DNA from: Coix lacryma-jobi var. lacryma-jobi
Taxonomy: Eukaryota; Streptophyta; Magnoliopsida; Poales; Poaceae
Direction of reading: 5' to 3'
Length of the DNA stretch: 64,000 nt
Assembly: GCA_009763385.1 (NCBI GenBank)
Contig: CM019825.1
Location: 24,680,663 to 24,744,662 of the forward strand
How positions within the stretch are numbered: the stretch's first letter is position 1; the number at the start of each line of letters is the position of its first letter. Made by a program: the position numbers and the translations under genes. Below are positions 46,821 through 60,300 of the stretch, piece after piece. Below the pieces are notes generated by a model. That model did not search any database. It was not told the DNA's origin and worked only from the letters and a program-made list of their open reading frames with translations.

Positions 46821-47557
46821 TGTTGGAAACGCACTTGCCCCACCTCCGCACTTGTGCAGGGGGAAGAGCGAAGGCGGCCAAGCGTCGGAAGCGGTAGCGA
46901 AGGTAAGGCGGAAGTGGAAGATGCTCAATTTCCTAAAAAGTCGTCCCCTTACACTGTTCATCCCCTTGGTATTTATAGGGAATGCCAAGGGGCACGGGCC
47001 AAATTACAAAAGGGTACAGGAAAGATTCCTCGCCTCCACGCAGGGAGGAAGGCAAAAGCGTAAATACACAGCTGAAGCGGAAACCCTAATCGGCCAACCT
47101 CCAACGCGCCGCCACCTGGCCCTTGTTCACCTTCGGGGAGAGGTGCGGCGTTTTGACCTTCGGCCGCGCTCGCCCTTGGGCCCGCGCCCCTCCGCCATCT
47201 GCCGGACCTCCGGCTTTACTTGCCCTCGGGGGAGAAGACCGAAGGTTTGACCTTCGGCCGTGCTCGCCGGACCTTCGGCTTCGCTTGCCTCCGGGGCAGC
47301 GCACGCTCGCCGCTTGCCTGAACCTTCGCTCCAAGCGAAGGTGGCGTTGTGAGTCAGCGAAGGTTTCCTGTAGTGCGACCGTCGACTTAGACGTGCATGG
47401 AAATGCAACAAAGCGACGAGGGTCGAACCCGCATCCGGGGGTTAGGGTAACGGTCTCCAATAGGAGAGGGACCTCGCAAGGGCAACAGGCATTGCGCGAG
47501 GGTTAATTTCGAGCACCAGTTTGAGCGGCGCTTCTGCCGAGGGTCCTTTCCCCAACA
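46821..47557 (-). repeat. 5' LTR of the Tat element (right copy)
   Basis: 737 bp, with perfect TGTTGG...CCAACA ends. A minus-strand TATAAATA lies at 46970-46977, as in the left copy. It lacks about 10 bp present in the left copy just upstream of the TATA region, and differs at scattered bases. Confidence 0.95.
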
Positions 47558-47948
47558 ATGTCGGTACATGGCCACGTGTGCGCGTTGGCACTGGGCTGGG
47601 TTCCACGAATCACGACGACCTCGCCCGCTCGCAGACAGTCGTCGTACGCTGCTGCTTGCTGCTTGCACCATCAGCAGACAGCAGCATATCCTCAGGTGAT
47701 CACATCGCCAATGCCAAATAGTTCCGTGTACTGCATGCACCTTCTTTATTCCGCCGAGAGTCCAGACTCCAGACTAGAGAGCGACGGGCGACGAGCGCAC
47801 GGATGGTGAAAAGCTAGTCCAGTTCACGCAACCACCGGTTTTGCACGTTGTCCGTGAACATTAATTGCACTGTGCTAAAGACCAGAGACTTTTGTTGCGC
47901 CAGGCACGCGGCACGCCGATGTTTCTTCGATACACGCTTCTTTCCTGA
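47558..47948. other. Host intergenic DNA between two transposons
   Basis: This is the right flank of the Tat insertion, ending where the Helitron begins. There is no gene-like ORF. It should be contiguous with the sequence left of 31959 in a genome without the retrotransposon. Confidence 0.55.
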
Positions 47949-48378
47949 CTAGTGGCTGTGCGTTGCGACGGGAGTAAAAATAAAAATATAAAATTACATA
48001 GTTTAATAATGTATCACTAATATAAAATGGTATCACATCTAAAATTCATGTATACTTAAGCATAAATCAAGTCCTACTGATTACATAATCAATGTTGAGG
48101 ACCTTATAAAAACGCTAAGGAATGAATAAATAATGTTGACCAAATATCAATGTACTAATGGAACCAATATTGATTAATTATAAGCCATCCTGCCATAAAA
48201 GATGATATAGAAGATTTTCAAGTTTAAGATGAGTCATCTGACTTTTTGCAGTTGAATGATGGAGTTTGAATGAAGTTGTAGCGGGAAGTATCCTGCATAT
48301 GTAAGTTGGTTCTTAATTCTTGAAGCTTACTGTTGACTATCTTGAAAAATATATATCACCCGTGAGATATTACCTTTT

Positions 48379-51235
48379 TTATATAGTTAGAACCTCTTTG
48401 TATACGATATTCTTCGTGAATATATCCTTTGCTGGTTTCTTCTTCCCCTTACCTTTACTAATGTCCTTCTCAGCGGGTGGCACAACCAAGATCCTAATGT
48501 TCGATCTTGCTGTGGCTCTTGACAACGCCACATACAATTGGCCATGTGAGAACACTGGTTCTGGTAAGTATACCCCCACGTTAGGAATAGTTTGCCCTTA
48601 TGCCTTGTTAACGGTCATTGCGAAGCTGAGCCGAATAGGATATTGCTTCCGCTTAAATTGGAAAGAGAACATCTCATCATCCGACGGGCACAAGGGTATG
48701 CGAGGTAGAAAAACTCGTTTTCCAGCGTGTTGTCCCAACACAATTTCTGTGTCTATAGTATTCTTTTGGAATCCACATATGATAAGTCTGGTACCATTAC
48801 AAAGTCCGTTCGCAGAGTCAATGTTCCTAAGCAATATGACCGGACAACCAATCTTTAGCTTCAACACATGTGGAGGTAGACCATTGGGTGTCAAAGTGTT
48901 AAGGAATTCCTCAGGGTAGTAGTTGTGTGGATCGTCCACCGCGCAGTCAAAGCTATGGTACACCATCTCATCTGCGTGGAAACGACCTATCATCTTCATA
49001 TTGATCATATCAACCCCGTCATTCCGTGTAGATAATATCGCTCGAGAGGTGATGTAATCTCTACTTGACATATTTGCGTTGAGGTTAGGGAATATGCAAT
49101 CAATCAGAACATCAAGATCACTATCTTTCCCGGTGTGTGGTACACATATATCATGCGGAATACGTATTTCATCATCACATTCGTCTCTTCAGAACCTCCA
49201 CCGACACGCAGCAGGTAATCTGCAAACCACAAGTCGCTCTTTGCCCTCATGTTACACACCAGTTTTAGATGTCGCATGGAATCCCAAAGGTATGACATCC
49301 GTAGCGAGGCACCGACAACCTGAGCCCTAGATCCTCTTCGAACAACGGGAAGGACTTGTCTAAAATCTCCACCGAACACTATGGTCTTCCCTCCAAATGG
49401 TAGCTCAGGTCGATCCATTATATCGCGGAGACTTTTGTCCAGCGCCTCCACAGCTTGCCTTTTTGTCATGCTAGCCTCATCCCAAATAATGAGAGACGAT
49501 GCTCAAAGCAACTTGGCGGTACCACTCTGTTTAGTAAAGCTACAGAAGGCTCCATTATCGATGGTCAAGGGAATCTTGAAGCGCGAGTGGGCGGTTCTAC
49601 CACCAGGCATTATTGAGGCCGCAACACCAGATGTAGTTGTTGCCACAACAATCTTTTTTTGGCTGCGTATGGTAGCGAGAAGAGCTTTGTAAAGATAGGT
49701 CTTCCCGGTACCACCAGGACCATCCACAAAGAAGAGACCCCCGTGTTCGGTATCAATCGAAGACATAATCTCATCGTAAGCAGCCCGCTGCTCCTCATTA
49801 AGGGTGTCTGACAGAGCCACATCATCCTCGTTAGCCTCAATGCTAGCCTCCTCAAAAATCTCTCTAGGAACATCACAAGAGGCATCATATGTGTCATCGA
49901 TATCAGGAAGTGGGTACATCTTTATATCCTTTTGCATTGACTGTAGCAATTTTTGAATATCTATGAGGACCATCTGCTCCACCATGAAGTTGGATTGATT
50001 ATTGCGCCTGTAATCCTCTGACATTGCCTCCTTATGTTTCTCCCACAATCCAAACACATTGTTGGGCTCACAAAATACCAATATTGTTGCAAAGAGTCTT
50101 CGCAATGCATATGGCATCATCCACCCGGTTGCCTTAGAAAGACTCTCATCCAACGTGTTGTCCTCTTCAATTAGGCCTCTTCTTTCTGCGGCTTCACGGA
50201 AGGCGGTAGTAGTAGTACGTCGTCAACGGTCTTAGACACTCAAAGGAGGTTGCACCTGCCACATGGTTGAGGAGAACCCTAAGATAGTAACGCTCACCCT
50301 CTGATGGATTGGCAGACACAATTCTTCCAATCTGTCGTATTGTTTTATCACGTACCCTTTTTGCCAAAATTTCCCTTGTGCTTGCCATGTATAAAACTCT
50401 GGAAAATCTCGAGACAATATACCTCGGGCTCTTTCATCTGTTCTGTTCATCTCGAAGTATGCTGTAAGCATTGACTTTTCAACACCTGGACGATCAAGCA
50501 CTCGTTGAACCCCGTCGCGCTGGTGAAATGACACCATGTGCATGTTTGGAAGATGGAGTTGTAAGGACAAAACAGCAGGGTACCTATCACTCAGATCAAA
50601 ACCATATATCCTCCATAAGGCTTCTGGAGGGGTTACCCATCTAGCATCTCTATACTGCTTGATCTCATCCACGTTCCCTGCACTGTCCTCCTTGTCAGCC
50701 TCTCTCATAGCCACATACGCACGGTCATGACCCTTGTAGATGTACTTAAATAAATACTTGACTGCCTTGATGCTCCCGCATGCCTCAACATTGATGTGGC
50801 AGTGGAATAGACGAAGGAGATACGGGTTGTAAGGCACGACCCATCTGTTGTCAAGCTCATGGCCACAGACCTTTTCCTTTCGTCCATCTTCACGTCTTCT
50901 GTAAACTGGGTATGAATCCTTGCCCTGTATAGTGACATCACAGAAAGGTCGAGGGTAACGGTTCTTGCATGAATCACGACCCTTTGTGCATGGGCAATCA
51001 CGATTAAGCACTCCTCAAGGGCCATGCATCATATGTTTGGTAACCATATTGTACAATATTGGGTACTTCTTCTTATTCGGAAGCTCAGCTGAGATGAGGA
51101 GATCGTACTGCTCTGGACATGTGATCTTGTACTTCCTGTCCATAATTAGCAAAAAATGTGCGTGCGGTAGACCCCTCTTTTGGAATTTCACAACATACAC
51201 ATGTGCCTGAACCTTTCCAAGAATATCCTTTTTCA
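48379..51235 (-). pseudogene. Helitron Rep C-part and PIF1-like helicase
   Basis: The minus strand shows the HUH rolling-circle motif in RGLPHAHFLLIM (~51160) and the tyrosine-bearing segment KYLFKYIYKGHD (~50750). The helicase follows, with Walker A GPGGTGKT (~49710), Walker B-type DEASMTKRQA (~49460), GGDFRQVLPVVRRG (~49350) and C-terminal motifs SRDYITSRAILSTRND, GCPVILLRN and GQLYVALSRA (~48540). Defects include a TGA after HMMHGP near 51017 and frameshifts near 50230, 49490 and 49090. Plant Helitron RepHel proteins have the same order. Confidence 0.92.
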
Positions 51236-51240
51236 GTAGC

Positions 51241-54200
51241 TGTTAACACCAGATTTTCGCATGCACAAGCTTATGACAGGTGGGCCCAATCGACAGTGAA
51301 AAGGGGATTCGGCGAGCGACCAAGTGGATGGTTGGCCTTCAGAGTCTTCGACAAACGTCTATGCGGTCGGCTATTTTACGAGGCGATGACTCCATTCGGC
51401 AACATGAATATGGCAGGTAAAAGCCGACCTGCACGGAAGACACGTGTCGATAAAGGACGCCGAAGAGAATAGGAATAGGATTTGTATCTTTCCAAATTTC
51501 ATTGTATAAGTCGTAATCATCTAGGACTTGTGTTTCGTCCAGAGTATAAATATAAGCCCTCGACCATTGTAAAATTGTTCACAACCATATCAATACAAAC
51601 CGGCTTCGTGCCACCTTCGAGTCCTTAGTCGTGTCGTCGAGTTCTTCGAGAGGAATCATCGATCCGTCGACCTCCGTAAGTACCGGCAACCTTGCTATCA
51701 TGTCTAGTATCATGCAGTGGATTTAGATATGATGCAAGTAGTCTCGTATGTTAAGCTTAGTATTGTAACACCTCTGGTGATTAATTTGTAATTAACCTGA
51801 CATGTCATCATCTTAAGTCATAATCATTCTTGTCATGCATTAATGTTTGTCTAATGATTGCTTGCCTTTACCCTTCCTAAAGGTATTTTGTGTGTAGTGA
51901 TTTCTTTTTCTAAAACCCTAAAAGCCCAAATCTTCCTATAAGGGCAAAATGGTAATTTCACCTCTGTGCCTGGCTTTGTGTAATTCTTGTGCAGTTTAGT
52001 GTCCTGAAGCTTTGTTGTGTTGTTCAAAAACCAAAATCAAAAACAGATTTCAATTTCCTTTTGAAAACCCTGATTTTCAAACCCTAGTTTTTACCCCTCT
52101 TTTATTAATTTAAAAACGATTCAAAATTTGGAGTTGGTCCAAAAAGCAAAGTTGTAGATCTGATCAAGAGAAACAACTTTGGTATTTACAAATTTTCAAG
52201 TTTCTGTACAAAGTTTGAAGTAATTTCAAATTCATTCAAACTCCAGTTTTTGTCCCCTTTTTAGTTTTCAAAATTATTTCAAAAACTAATGAGTTTCAGA
52301 AAAAGTGTATAATAGCAAAGTTATAGGTTTTGACAAAAGGAACAACTTGCATGTTTACAGATTTTCAACTTTAAATATAAAATCAAAAGTAATTTTGAAT
52401 TTATTAAAATCCCAAAAGTGTCCCCTTTTCAAATTTCAAATGTGATTCAAAACTGTTTGGATTTTGAAAATGTTCATATTGACAAAGTTGTAGATCTCAT
52501 TTTTCTGCACAACTTTGGTGTTTTGAGTTTTGCTGCTCAGTTCAAATTTTGGGAGTAATTTGCAAAATACAGAAATCAATTCAAAGTCAAACCCTAGACC
52601 TAGCCCTGTTCATCTTCAACCTAGAGCTAGGGGGGCCCGGCCATGGCCGAGCCGCCGGCGCTGCGCGTGCCGCGCGTCTGACCGCTCCCCGCCTGCCTCC
52701 AACCTGCCGCCGCTGACCCCGTGATCATGCCGCTCCCGCACGCGCAAAGCGCTGACCCTCGCCCGTCCCCCACTGCTCCCAGCACGTCGCCGCCGCGTGG
52801 CCGTCGCCGGCGAGCTCACGCCCGGCCCCTGAGCAGACTTCCGTCCTTTCTTCATCATGGATTCGCAAGCACGCGACGCGACCGATCTTATCCACCCTCG
52901 CACGCCTCTTATCCGCCCCTGAGCACGGCTATAAAAGGGCCGCCGGCCAGCCGGAGTTCCCCACTCACCTCCGCCACCATCGCCAGCTCACTCCAGAGCC
53001 TCCGCCGCTCAACCACCTAGCCCAGAAGCTCCGTCTTGAGCTCGCGAAGCTTCCCAGCCCCTCAATTTTACCTCCGCCGCCTCCAATCGCCCGGCGTAAC
53101 CCCATCTTCCCAAACTCCGGCGAAACGCCGGTGAGCACGGGATTGAGAAATACTCACTCCCCGGCCATGATCTTCCTTCCCCGATCCTTGTTTCTCCTTC
53201 CTTGTTCCCTTGCGGTTCTAACCATGCCTTGGTGACCCCGTGTGGTGCGCAGGACCGCCGGAGCACCGCCGCGACGCAGTTCTGCCCGCCGACGAGCCCC
53301 GCTCCGTTGACCTCCCTGCTCCGCCTACCCTCTTGCCTTGCCACCGCCCGTCATCGAGTGCCGGTGAGCTCCTGATTTCTCCCCTACCCTTGGTTTCGCC
53401 CGCGGAGCCTTGCCGTGGCTGGAGTAGCGCGGCGCCGCCGCCGGCAGAGCGCCGGCGAGGAGGGGGAAGATGCACAGTGCAATTTTTTCCTTTTTCAGTT
53501 TTTTTTAAATAGTGTTCAGTTTTCATCTTTTTGTATGATTTTCTGTGTGGTTCCAAAATTCTAAAAAATTCATGGTAGACTCTTTATACCTTGAAGTATT
53601 TTATAAAAAAATATAAAACTTGACTTTTCTGCAAGAATTTGAAAATGTAAAATCCCTCTTTTAATTAATAAATGGATGGTTTTGGATTTTTAAAAAATCA
53701 GTTATAACTCCAAAAATCATGAGATAAATTTTTGTGAGTTTCCTATGCCATGTTTAGTCTCTGGTGAAATTTTGAAGTCTTTTGGAACAAGTTGATTTTT
53801 GAGCATTTATTTTAATTGTAAATAGTGCCTTTTGTTAATTAATGACTGATTTTAATTGAGCACCTTAATGACCTCCAAAAATTATGAAATTTGTTTTGCC
53901 ATCTTTTTATACCATAATGAACTTATGAAATTAATTTGGTAATTTTTGGAGCAACTTCATAAAATGACCTTTTTTTAATAATTAAGAAAAATAGAAAAGT
54001 GATTAGGGTTTATATTGAATGCCCTGTGATGTGACTTTTGGATTGTTTGTTGTTCATAGACCCCCACCCAACTGGTCTATGATGATTGTGATGCCATGTA
54101 AAGTTTGTGCTTAGGTTGGGTAAAATGATGCTTAATAAGTTTGATTAATCTTGCTTAAGGGTAGAGATAAGTAACTCTATGTTCATTCTAGAAATTACTT

Positions 54201-56951
54201 ACACGATGAGAAGTTGTACTCTAGAATCAGTGAAATTGTCCTGTGCCATATTGTTCATGTCAGCATCCTCATAAACATACATCATTGCATCCGTATAGTG
54301 ACCGAAGGAGAAGGCATCAAAGCCGAGTCAGCCGCTGACGAGCCTACCACCGAGGTGACCCCGAGCTCCGACGCCTACACTGCCGACCCCGAGCCTGTCC
54401 TCTTTGCTCTTCAAGGCAAGCCCCGGTGCATTTTAACCCTTCCTTGTTTTTATAAAAGGTTTACTTAAAATGCCCTTGAGTTAAACTACTGCATTAGGTT
54501 ATAGGAGTTGTGTGATGACCTATTACCTGCACTGTTTACCTCCACCAGAAGATCCACCTGCCCTGTTTAAAAAACTATTTGCAAATGCTTAGTGATGCTA
54601 TATAATAGATTTGCAATAAAAACGCCAATTTCAAAAGTGTGATCACTTAAAGAAATTTTTATGGGAATTTGGTTTTACACCCCGACCATTGGCTAGGTAT
54701 CTGATCTGTACCTAGTCAATTGCGAGGAGAGGTTGTCTGAGCGTACGGTGCCGTCATGTTGTAGTCCGGGACTCAACAGTTGACACCGACCGGGACAGGA
54801 TTGAAAAACTGACAGGACTTTTACGCTTGGGTGCGATATAACCAAGGTATAGTTCTAACAGAAAAATATTAGGGACCATCCGTATGGGGGCCTGCTGGTC
54901 AAGACTTGTAACTATTCACATACTTCGGAAAGCTCTGGCTCCGAGGACTCCTTTATTGGGACCGACAACCGCGCACTGGGAGTGGCGAGATGGCGGAAGT
55001 AGCTTGTACCCACGTGGTCGTCGTACCTGGATATGAGTGGTGTACTGTACTTCCGGGTGGCGTAGGACCGATCCAATCTTGGAGGAATCGTGGAAGACGA
55101 GTTGGCATATGCAAGCTTGGGTGCTACATATGCAGTGTGGATAGGGATCCTCAGCTGAGTATTATTTATCCGGATTAACGTTGCTCCTCGGTTATGGAGA
55201 CTTGGTCACTGACTGTCAACGGAGAGTGGTTCTCAACTAGGAATGTTTTGAAAGGTAAAATGAATCATGAGCAATGAAGAATTGAGAAATACTTGAACCT
55301 TTCCAAAAAATAGAACAAGGTTTACAAAATGCTTTTTCTGCAAAATACTTGATCTTGCTTAAGCCTTACCTTGACTTCCTAAGCCTCTCATTCCTGAGTC
55401 TTCTTCCTTTTCTTTAGTCGGGTAAGTCTTGTTGAGTACCCCAGTACTCAGGGTTTGTTACCCATGCTGCAGGTATGACTGAGCCCCTGATGTGTCTTGC
55501 GCCCTGCTGCATGACCATCGTCCAGGAAGAGGCCAATGAGGCCGAAGAATAGTTGTGCACCCTCGGGCTGGTGATTACAAGTATCTTTATTTTATTGTAC
55601 TCCGCTACGCTGCCTATTTCTATTTCTAATTTCTATTATCCGAACTTGGTTTGTAATAACTGCACCTTTAATCTTATTTGGAAACTCGGTTTGTAAAACT
55701 AATGTTATTTAAGTCTTCCGCTCTGTATTCTGATGTTATTTAAAAAAATATCCAAGTGTTGTAACCGAATGGTGAGATGATCCTGCGGACAATGGGCGTT
55801 GATGCAGCCCGGTGACGAACAGTCTTAATCACACGGAACATCAGTTCGGCTGTCAGTGGATGACAGGGACCGGTGGGCCCTGGGATTAGGGTCGCTACGC
55901 CACAAGTATCGTGCGGCAGATTTAAGCTTATGACGGGAAGTTTTTTGCTTATGCCTTGTATCGTGCGGCGGATTAAGTCATGAGTAAAAATAGTTATCGG
56001 CTCTATTAGATTGGGCAGATCTAATAGATTCATTAAGTTATCATGTGTTATATGTTTTATTTATTTAATTCTTGTAACACTCTTTTGCTCAATCTAGATT
56101 GATCTTTGTTCGGCCTTGTCGCACGAGTTTGCTTGTGCTCTCTTTTAATCATAAGATCATGATGGCTGAATCAACTCTCAATCTAGATTGTCACATGTTG
56201 TGGGTTCATGCTTGTCAATCATGGTTAGGCTTTGATGAAACTAGGTGTCGTGCGGCAGATGCAGGTTTTAGATTAGTTTAATCATGCTTGCTTGTTTGTT
56301 CCTTCTTCATGGACCCCAATTCGGCTGGTTTGCCGATTTTGGTTAAGCTTACACGAGTAATGAGCCTTTATAGATCTGTTCAAATATACGCATGCTTTTA
56401 GCTTGTTATAATTAGATTGTATCATGCGGTGGATTAATCTAATTATAAGAAGTGGTGTAGACTTATAGCAAGTTGTATCATACGGTGGATTAGCTTTGCT
56501 TGAGTTTATACCTGACCGGTTTATGAAGACTAAACGTGCGGCAAATTAGTTGAATTAGCCTATGCATGTGTTATTTGAATAGATCTATATTTGCAAGTTA
56601 CCTGTTTATAATATCTTTAATTTGTTCGAGCATGTCTTTCTTTACATATGCATTCGGCAGTTAATATACTTTACATACTCTGTTCTCATACTAGCCGAAT
56701 GACTTTATAAACTTGCTCTGACAGTCAGCTTCTATAGCTGTGTGCCGTCGTGATTGACTTTCAAAGCCGTACATATGGAACTGTCTGGTTTTATCCGGCA
56801 TGTTCCAAAGCTCATAGTTTTTCTCCCTTGTTGGTTTTCAGGTCAAACCGACTGGCACGTCTCTGGGTTCAGCACATTCCGGGCACCCGATTGAAGCTAG
56901 CTTTTCGGCTTGCTGTGTGCTTGGCGCGAGGTGTCACGTTTTGCGTCAACA
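51241..56951 (+). mobile_element. Solo LTR (outer), 1.57 kb, opened by a second LTR
   Basis: It starts TGTTAACACCAG and ends TTTTGCGTCAACA, flanked by GTAGC on both sides (51236-51240 and 56952-56956). It disrupts the Helitron Rep domain. The element proper is 51241-51763 plus 55910-56951. A plus-strand TATAAATA is at 51545-51552. No PBS or coding interior is present, so it is a solo LTR. Confidence 0.85.
51764..55904 (+). mobile_element. Solo LTR (inner), 4.1 kb, gypsy-like
   Basis: It starts TGTAACACCTCTGGTG and ends GGTCGCTACGCCACA, flanked by AGTAT on both sides (51759-51763 and 55905-55909). A plus-strand TATAAAAG lies at 52930-52937, downstream of a GC-rich U3 end. GTACCCCAGTACTCAGGG near 55437 is a word typical of large grass gypsy LTRs. 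There is no internal coding region; ORFs at 52530-53560 overlap on both strands and are not credible. Confidence 0.82.
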
Positions 56952-56956
56952 GTAGC

Positions 56957-57316
56957 CTATCCTTTAGCTCTTCTAGTTTTGCTTTGAAGACTCGAACAAC
57001 GAGATCTGGACGATCCTGTGGCATCTGACCAGGGTAGAGTTCACGTTTGATCTCATCCCAGTTTGGGTTACATGTCATAGTAAGGAAGATGTCTGGTTTA
57101 CCAAACCTTCGTACCAGAGCCATGGCGTCCATGTATCGATGCCTCATATCACGTGGGCTTCCAATAAATGATGAAGGCATCACTGTCCGCTTTCCAACAG
57201 CTTCTGCTCTACCTTCACCAGTATGCAGGCTATCCACCAATCCTTGGTACAAGTCAGCTCTAATTTCCGTCTGATGATTGCGTATATAATCTAATCGAGA
57301 GCTCTCAATCTTTATA
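56957..57316 (-). pseudogene. Helitron Rep domain, upstream piece
   Basis: The minus strand reads IKIESSRLDYIRNHQTEIRA, MPSSFIGSPRDMRHRYMDAM and FGKPDIFLTMTCNPNWDEI, the conserved Helitron-like domain just upstream of the HUH motif. It ends at ELKDRLL, where the outer solo LTR inserted. Its upstream neighbour is beyond the Stowaway at 60546. Confidence 0.92.
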
Positions 57317-57318
57317 TA

Positions 57319-60300
57319 CTCCCTCCGTATCACAATTAGAGTTCGTTTTGGAAAAGCTTTCGGTCAAACATTGGGAATATAAATCATGAATAACTTTTAA
57401 ATTATTGAGTTTAGAAATGTATGATGGCGGGAAAACGGGCGGCTACGACCCGCCTCCGCGTCAGCAGAGACAAATTTAGTTTTGATTAAGTTTAAATGGG
57501 ACAAAAGTAAAAGAACAGGTATTGCGAGTCTATACTTCCATAATTCTTATATTTGCATATAAATTATGTTAATTATATCTCTGTAGAGAACACCCCTGAT
57601 TAAGAGTTCCAACATGAGTACATGAAAAATAAGATTACATCATATGGCTTCCTATTACAAACTACCAAAGAAAATAAAATCTTCAGTCTTGTAGTCGCAG
57701 ATGGGCGCATATACATGTCTGACATAACATTGGATTTGATATTTATCATTTCTTTTTAACATGACATAAATTCATTAGGGAGTAAACATATACTCATGAT
57801 GTATATGATTGGTTGCTAGCTGATTTAGCTTTTTAGCAAACCGTGATGCGCACCTATTTAATTAGGTGTATGAATATTTGTTATTTATTCAAACCATGAT
57901 ATGGCGCCAGTTTAACGCGCCATGGGACATCTTGATCATGCAGTGCGACATATATGCATGTCGATCAAGAGAAAAGAATTTATTTGATCAACGTTTATTT
58001 GGACGGTGCATTATACCCATGTATATGCACCTAAATTACTTGAGAGGCTAAATTTAATAATCTCGTTATGTCATGCAAATCATGAATTGACATATTTTTG
58101 TTATATATGATGCACTTATTATTTGCTGCAATATCTTACTTGTGTTATAGTGGCCCTGCAATATCTTACTTGTGTTATAGTGGCCCCATATTTGACCGTG
58201 GGCGCATAATTAACCTGTTTTATTTAGGTTAGCATATATACACACGACATGATATTTGGCTGCATAATTAACCTGTTTTAATTTGAGTTTTTATTTGAAG
58301 GACTTAGCTAAGCATGAATATTTATGGATACAGTCAGCTAAGATGCACTGTTTGATTCGCTTATAGTGCACAACTCTCAGAAGGCTTATGCTGAACATTA
58401 GATGACATTTTTAGAAATTATGATGAAAATGACAAAGTTTATTTGGTTTAGTTAATATGTTGGTGATAATTTGTTATTTATTTTACCATGGAGCCGCGAC
58501 CGGTTAAGTAGCATTGGTGTCATGACTTGGTACTGGGCATTTAAAAGCTAATTTTGCTTAGTTTATTATATGACTTCGTTTGGTATGGTTCTAGGTGAAT
58601 GCTGCATGATCGAACGAGATGCAAGGTCCACCCCCTCATGTTAGCCTTTTTTTATTTTTACTAGTGATGCACGACACTTGAGGGTCTATGCTAGCCCTGA
58701 ATGTTCGGTTGGAAAATTACGATGATATGACAAAATTTGTTTAGTTCAACTAAGTGATATTTTGGTTATTATTTTAACCAGCGCGCTATAGCAGATGAGA
58801 TGATGATCATGACTTGAGATTTAGTTTTATATGTGCATGCTGTTTATGCCATCCATGCAGGCGTGGAGAAACATAGGTGATGCATGACTCAAATTTGTGC
58901 GGCCGGACAAATCATGCATGACTATTTTTGGATTTGTGCAAGGGAGATGCTAATAAGCTATCGATGTGTGAAATTAGAACATATGCATGTACTAAATATA
59001 TAACATGTCAGTATTACTTCTTGACATCATGCATGCATATGACTACTTCTTTGATTATATTTCAGAGCGCTGAGGCCCGCTCTACTAGCACGTCGGTGTT
59101 CCTGTTGGATTGAACCCGTACGTGCCGCGTAGGCGAGAATAGCCCTTGTATGAAGGTGGAATTTGGATATACGCCACGCATCTGTTCCGGCAAGAGTTCT
59201 TGTTGATTTGAACCCATGCGCAGAGTACAGCGAGGAGTATAATTTTACTATGATGGTAACTTTAGCGCTTGTTCTTGATCTCGTATCAACGGACCGAGTC
59301 GAAGAACAAGGCTCTTCCCATGGTGATCTGTATCAACCGACCAGAACGGCCATGAGGTCTTGATACATCTCATGGGGACTTACTCGAGAGAACAAACCCA
59401 CACATGAGGTCTTGATCATGAAGATGATGGTGGATTTGTCATTGCAGTTGTTGCCGATCGCCGTGGAGCCGTGAAGATGAACTGGCTGGACGTTGGAGCA
59501 GAAACAAACGGAGAAGCGTCGCTGGGCTTCTCACCTTCGGAGCTCCTGGTGGCCTTCTGTAGGTGAGCAGAGCCGCCTGGCGGCGGTCTGGGATTGAGAG
59601 AGCGGCAGCCTGGCGGCACTATGATCGGAGAAAAGATGGAGCAGTCTGGAGGCAATATTACACTACTAACCGCCTCCTTTTCTATGCCGAAGACCATATA
59701 TTTATAGGCCAAGGGCAGGGGCAGTTAATCAGAGACTTGGCGCTTCTTTCTAATTTAATTTTTCCCGCTCATCTTGTGCTTAAGCGGCACTTGACCTGCT
59801 TTGAATTAATGAACACTCCGTGTACGCACGACGCCACGATGTACACCGATGGTTTACGTGGCCTCGCTTTTGATTCCGTTTGAAAATAGCACCCGCGCAA
59901 ATGCTTTTAACGTGCCGATCATTTTTTTATTCTCTAATTAACTAGAGTAGTTAAGAGGAATATCAAATAATTTTTCCTGGCTGGCATGCACGTATATGTA
60001 CCATACGCTGATCATGTGTGCATCGTATATACGCTGTATGACCAAGTTTTAATTAACCCATGCGCATGTATGCAAGCGTGTTTATATTAACAGCTCGATG
60101 GTACATGTAATTGTCATGCTTTTGTTCCTTTGCTTATTTTGCTAACGTGTTTCTGAAGGCACGCTCGTTCATGCACTAAGTCTCCATTTTTATTTTTTGG
60201 TTGAGAATATATTATCCTTGTTCTGTATCTAAATGGAATTTGACCATCAATATTATTCTATTTAATATAGAATAAATAATTTCCATACTTTGGATGGAAT

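Larger units (their letters stand above)
31959..47557 (-). mobile_element. Tat-lineage Ty3/gypsy LTR retrotransposon (15.6 kb including a nested solo LTR)
   Basis: Two LTRs bound an interior with the minus-strand order gag, protease, reverse transcriptase, RNase H, second RNase H, integrase. This domain order with two RNase H domains, together with a long region between integrase and the 3' LTR, is the hallmark of the Tat lineage. The flanking 5-mers are ATCTC (left) and ATGTC (right), one mismatch from a target duplication. All ORFs carry frameshifts or stops, so the copy cannot make an intact polyprotein as written. It interrupts intergenic DNA now split between ~31530-31958 and 47558-47948. 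Confidence 0.93.

Noticed and set aside
46203..47250. Plus-strand ORFs of up to 286 codons opposite gag and in the LTR
   Set aside because: Shadows of the gag coding strand running into the LTR; the same LTR ORFs recur at 31889-32718.
52530..53560. ORFs near the TATA box of the inner solo LTR
   Set aside because: They overlap on both strands in the GC-rich U3/R region of an LTR and have no gag features.
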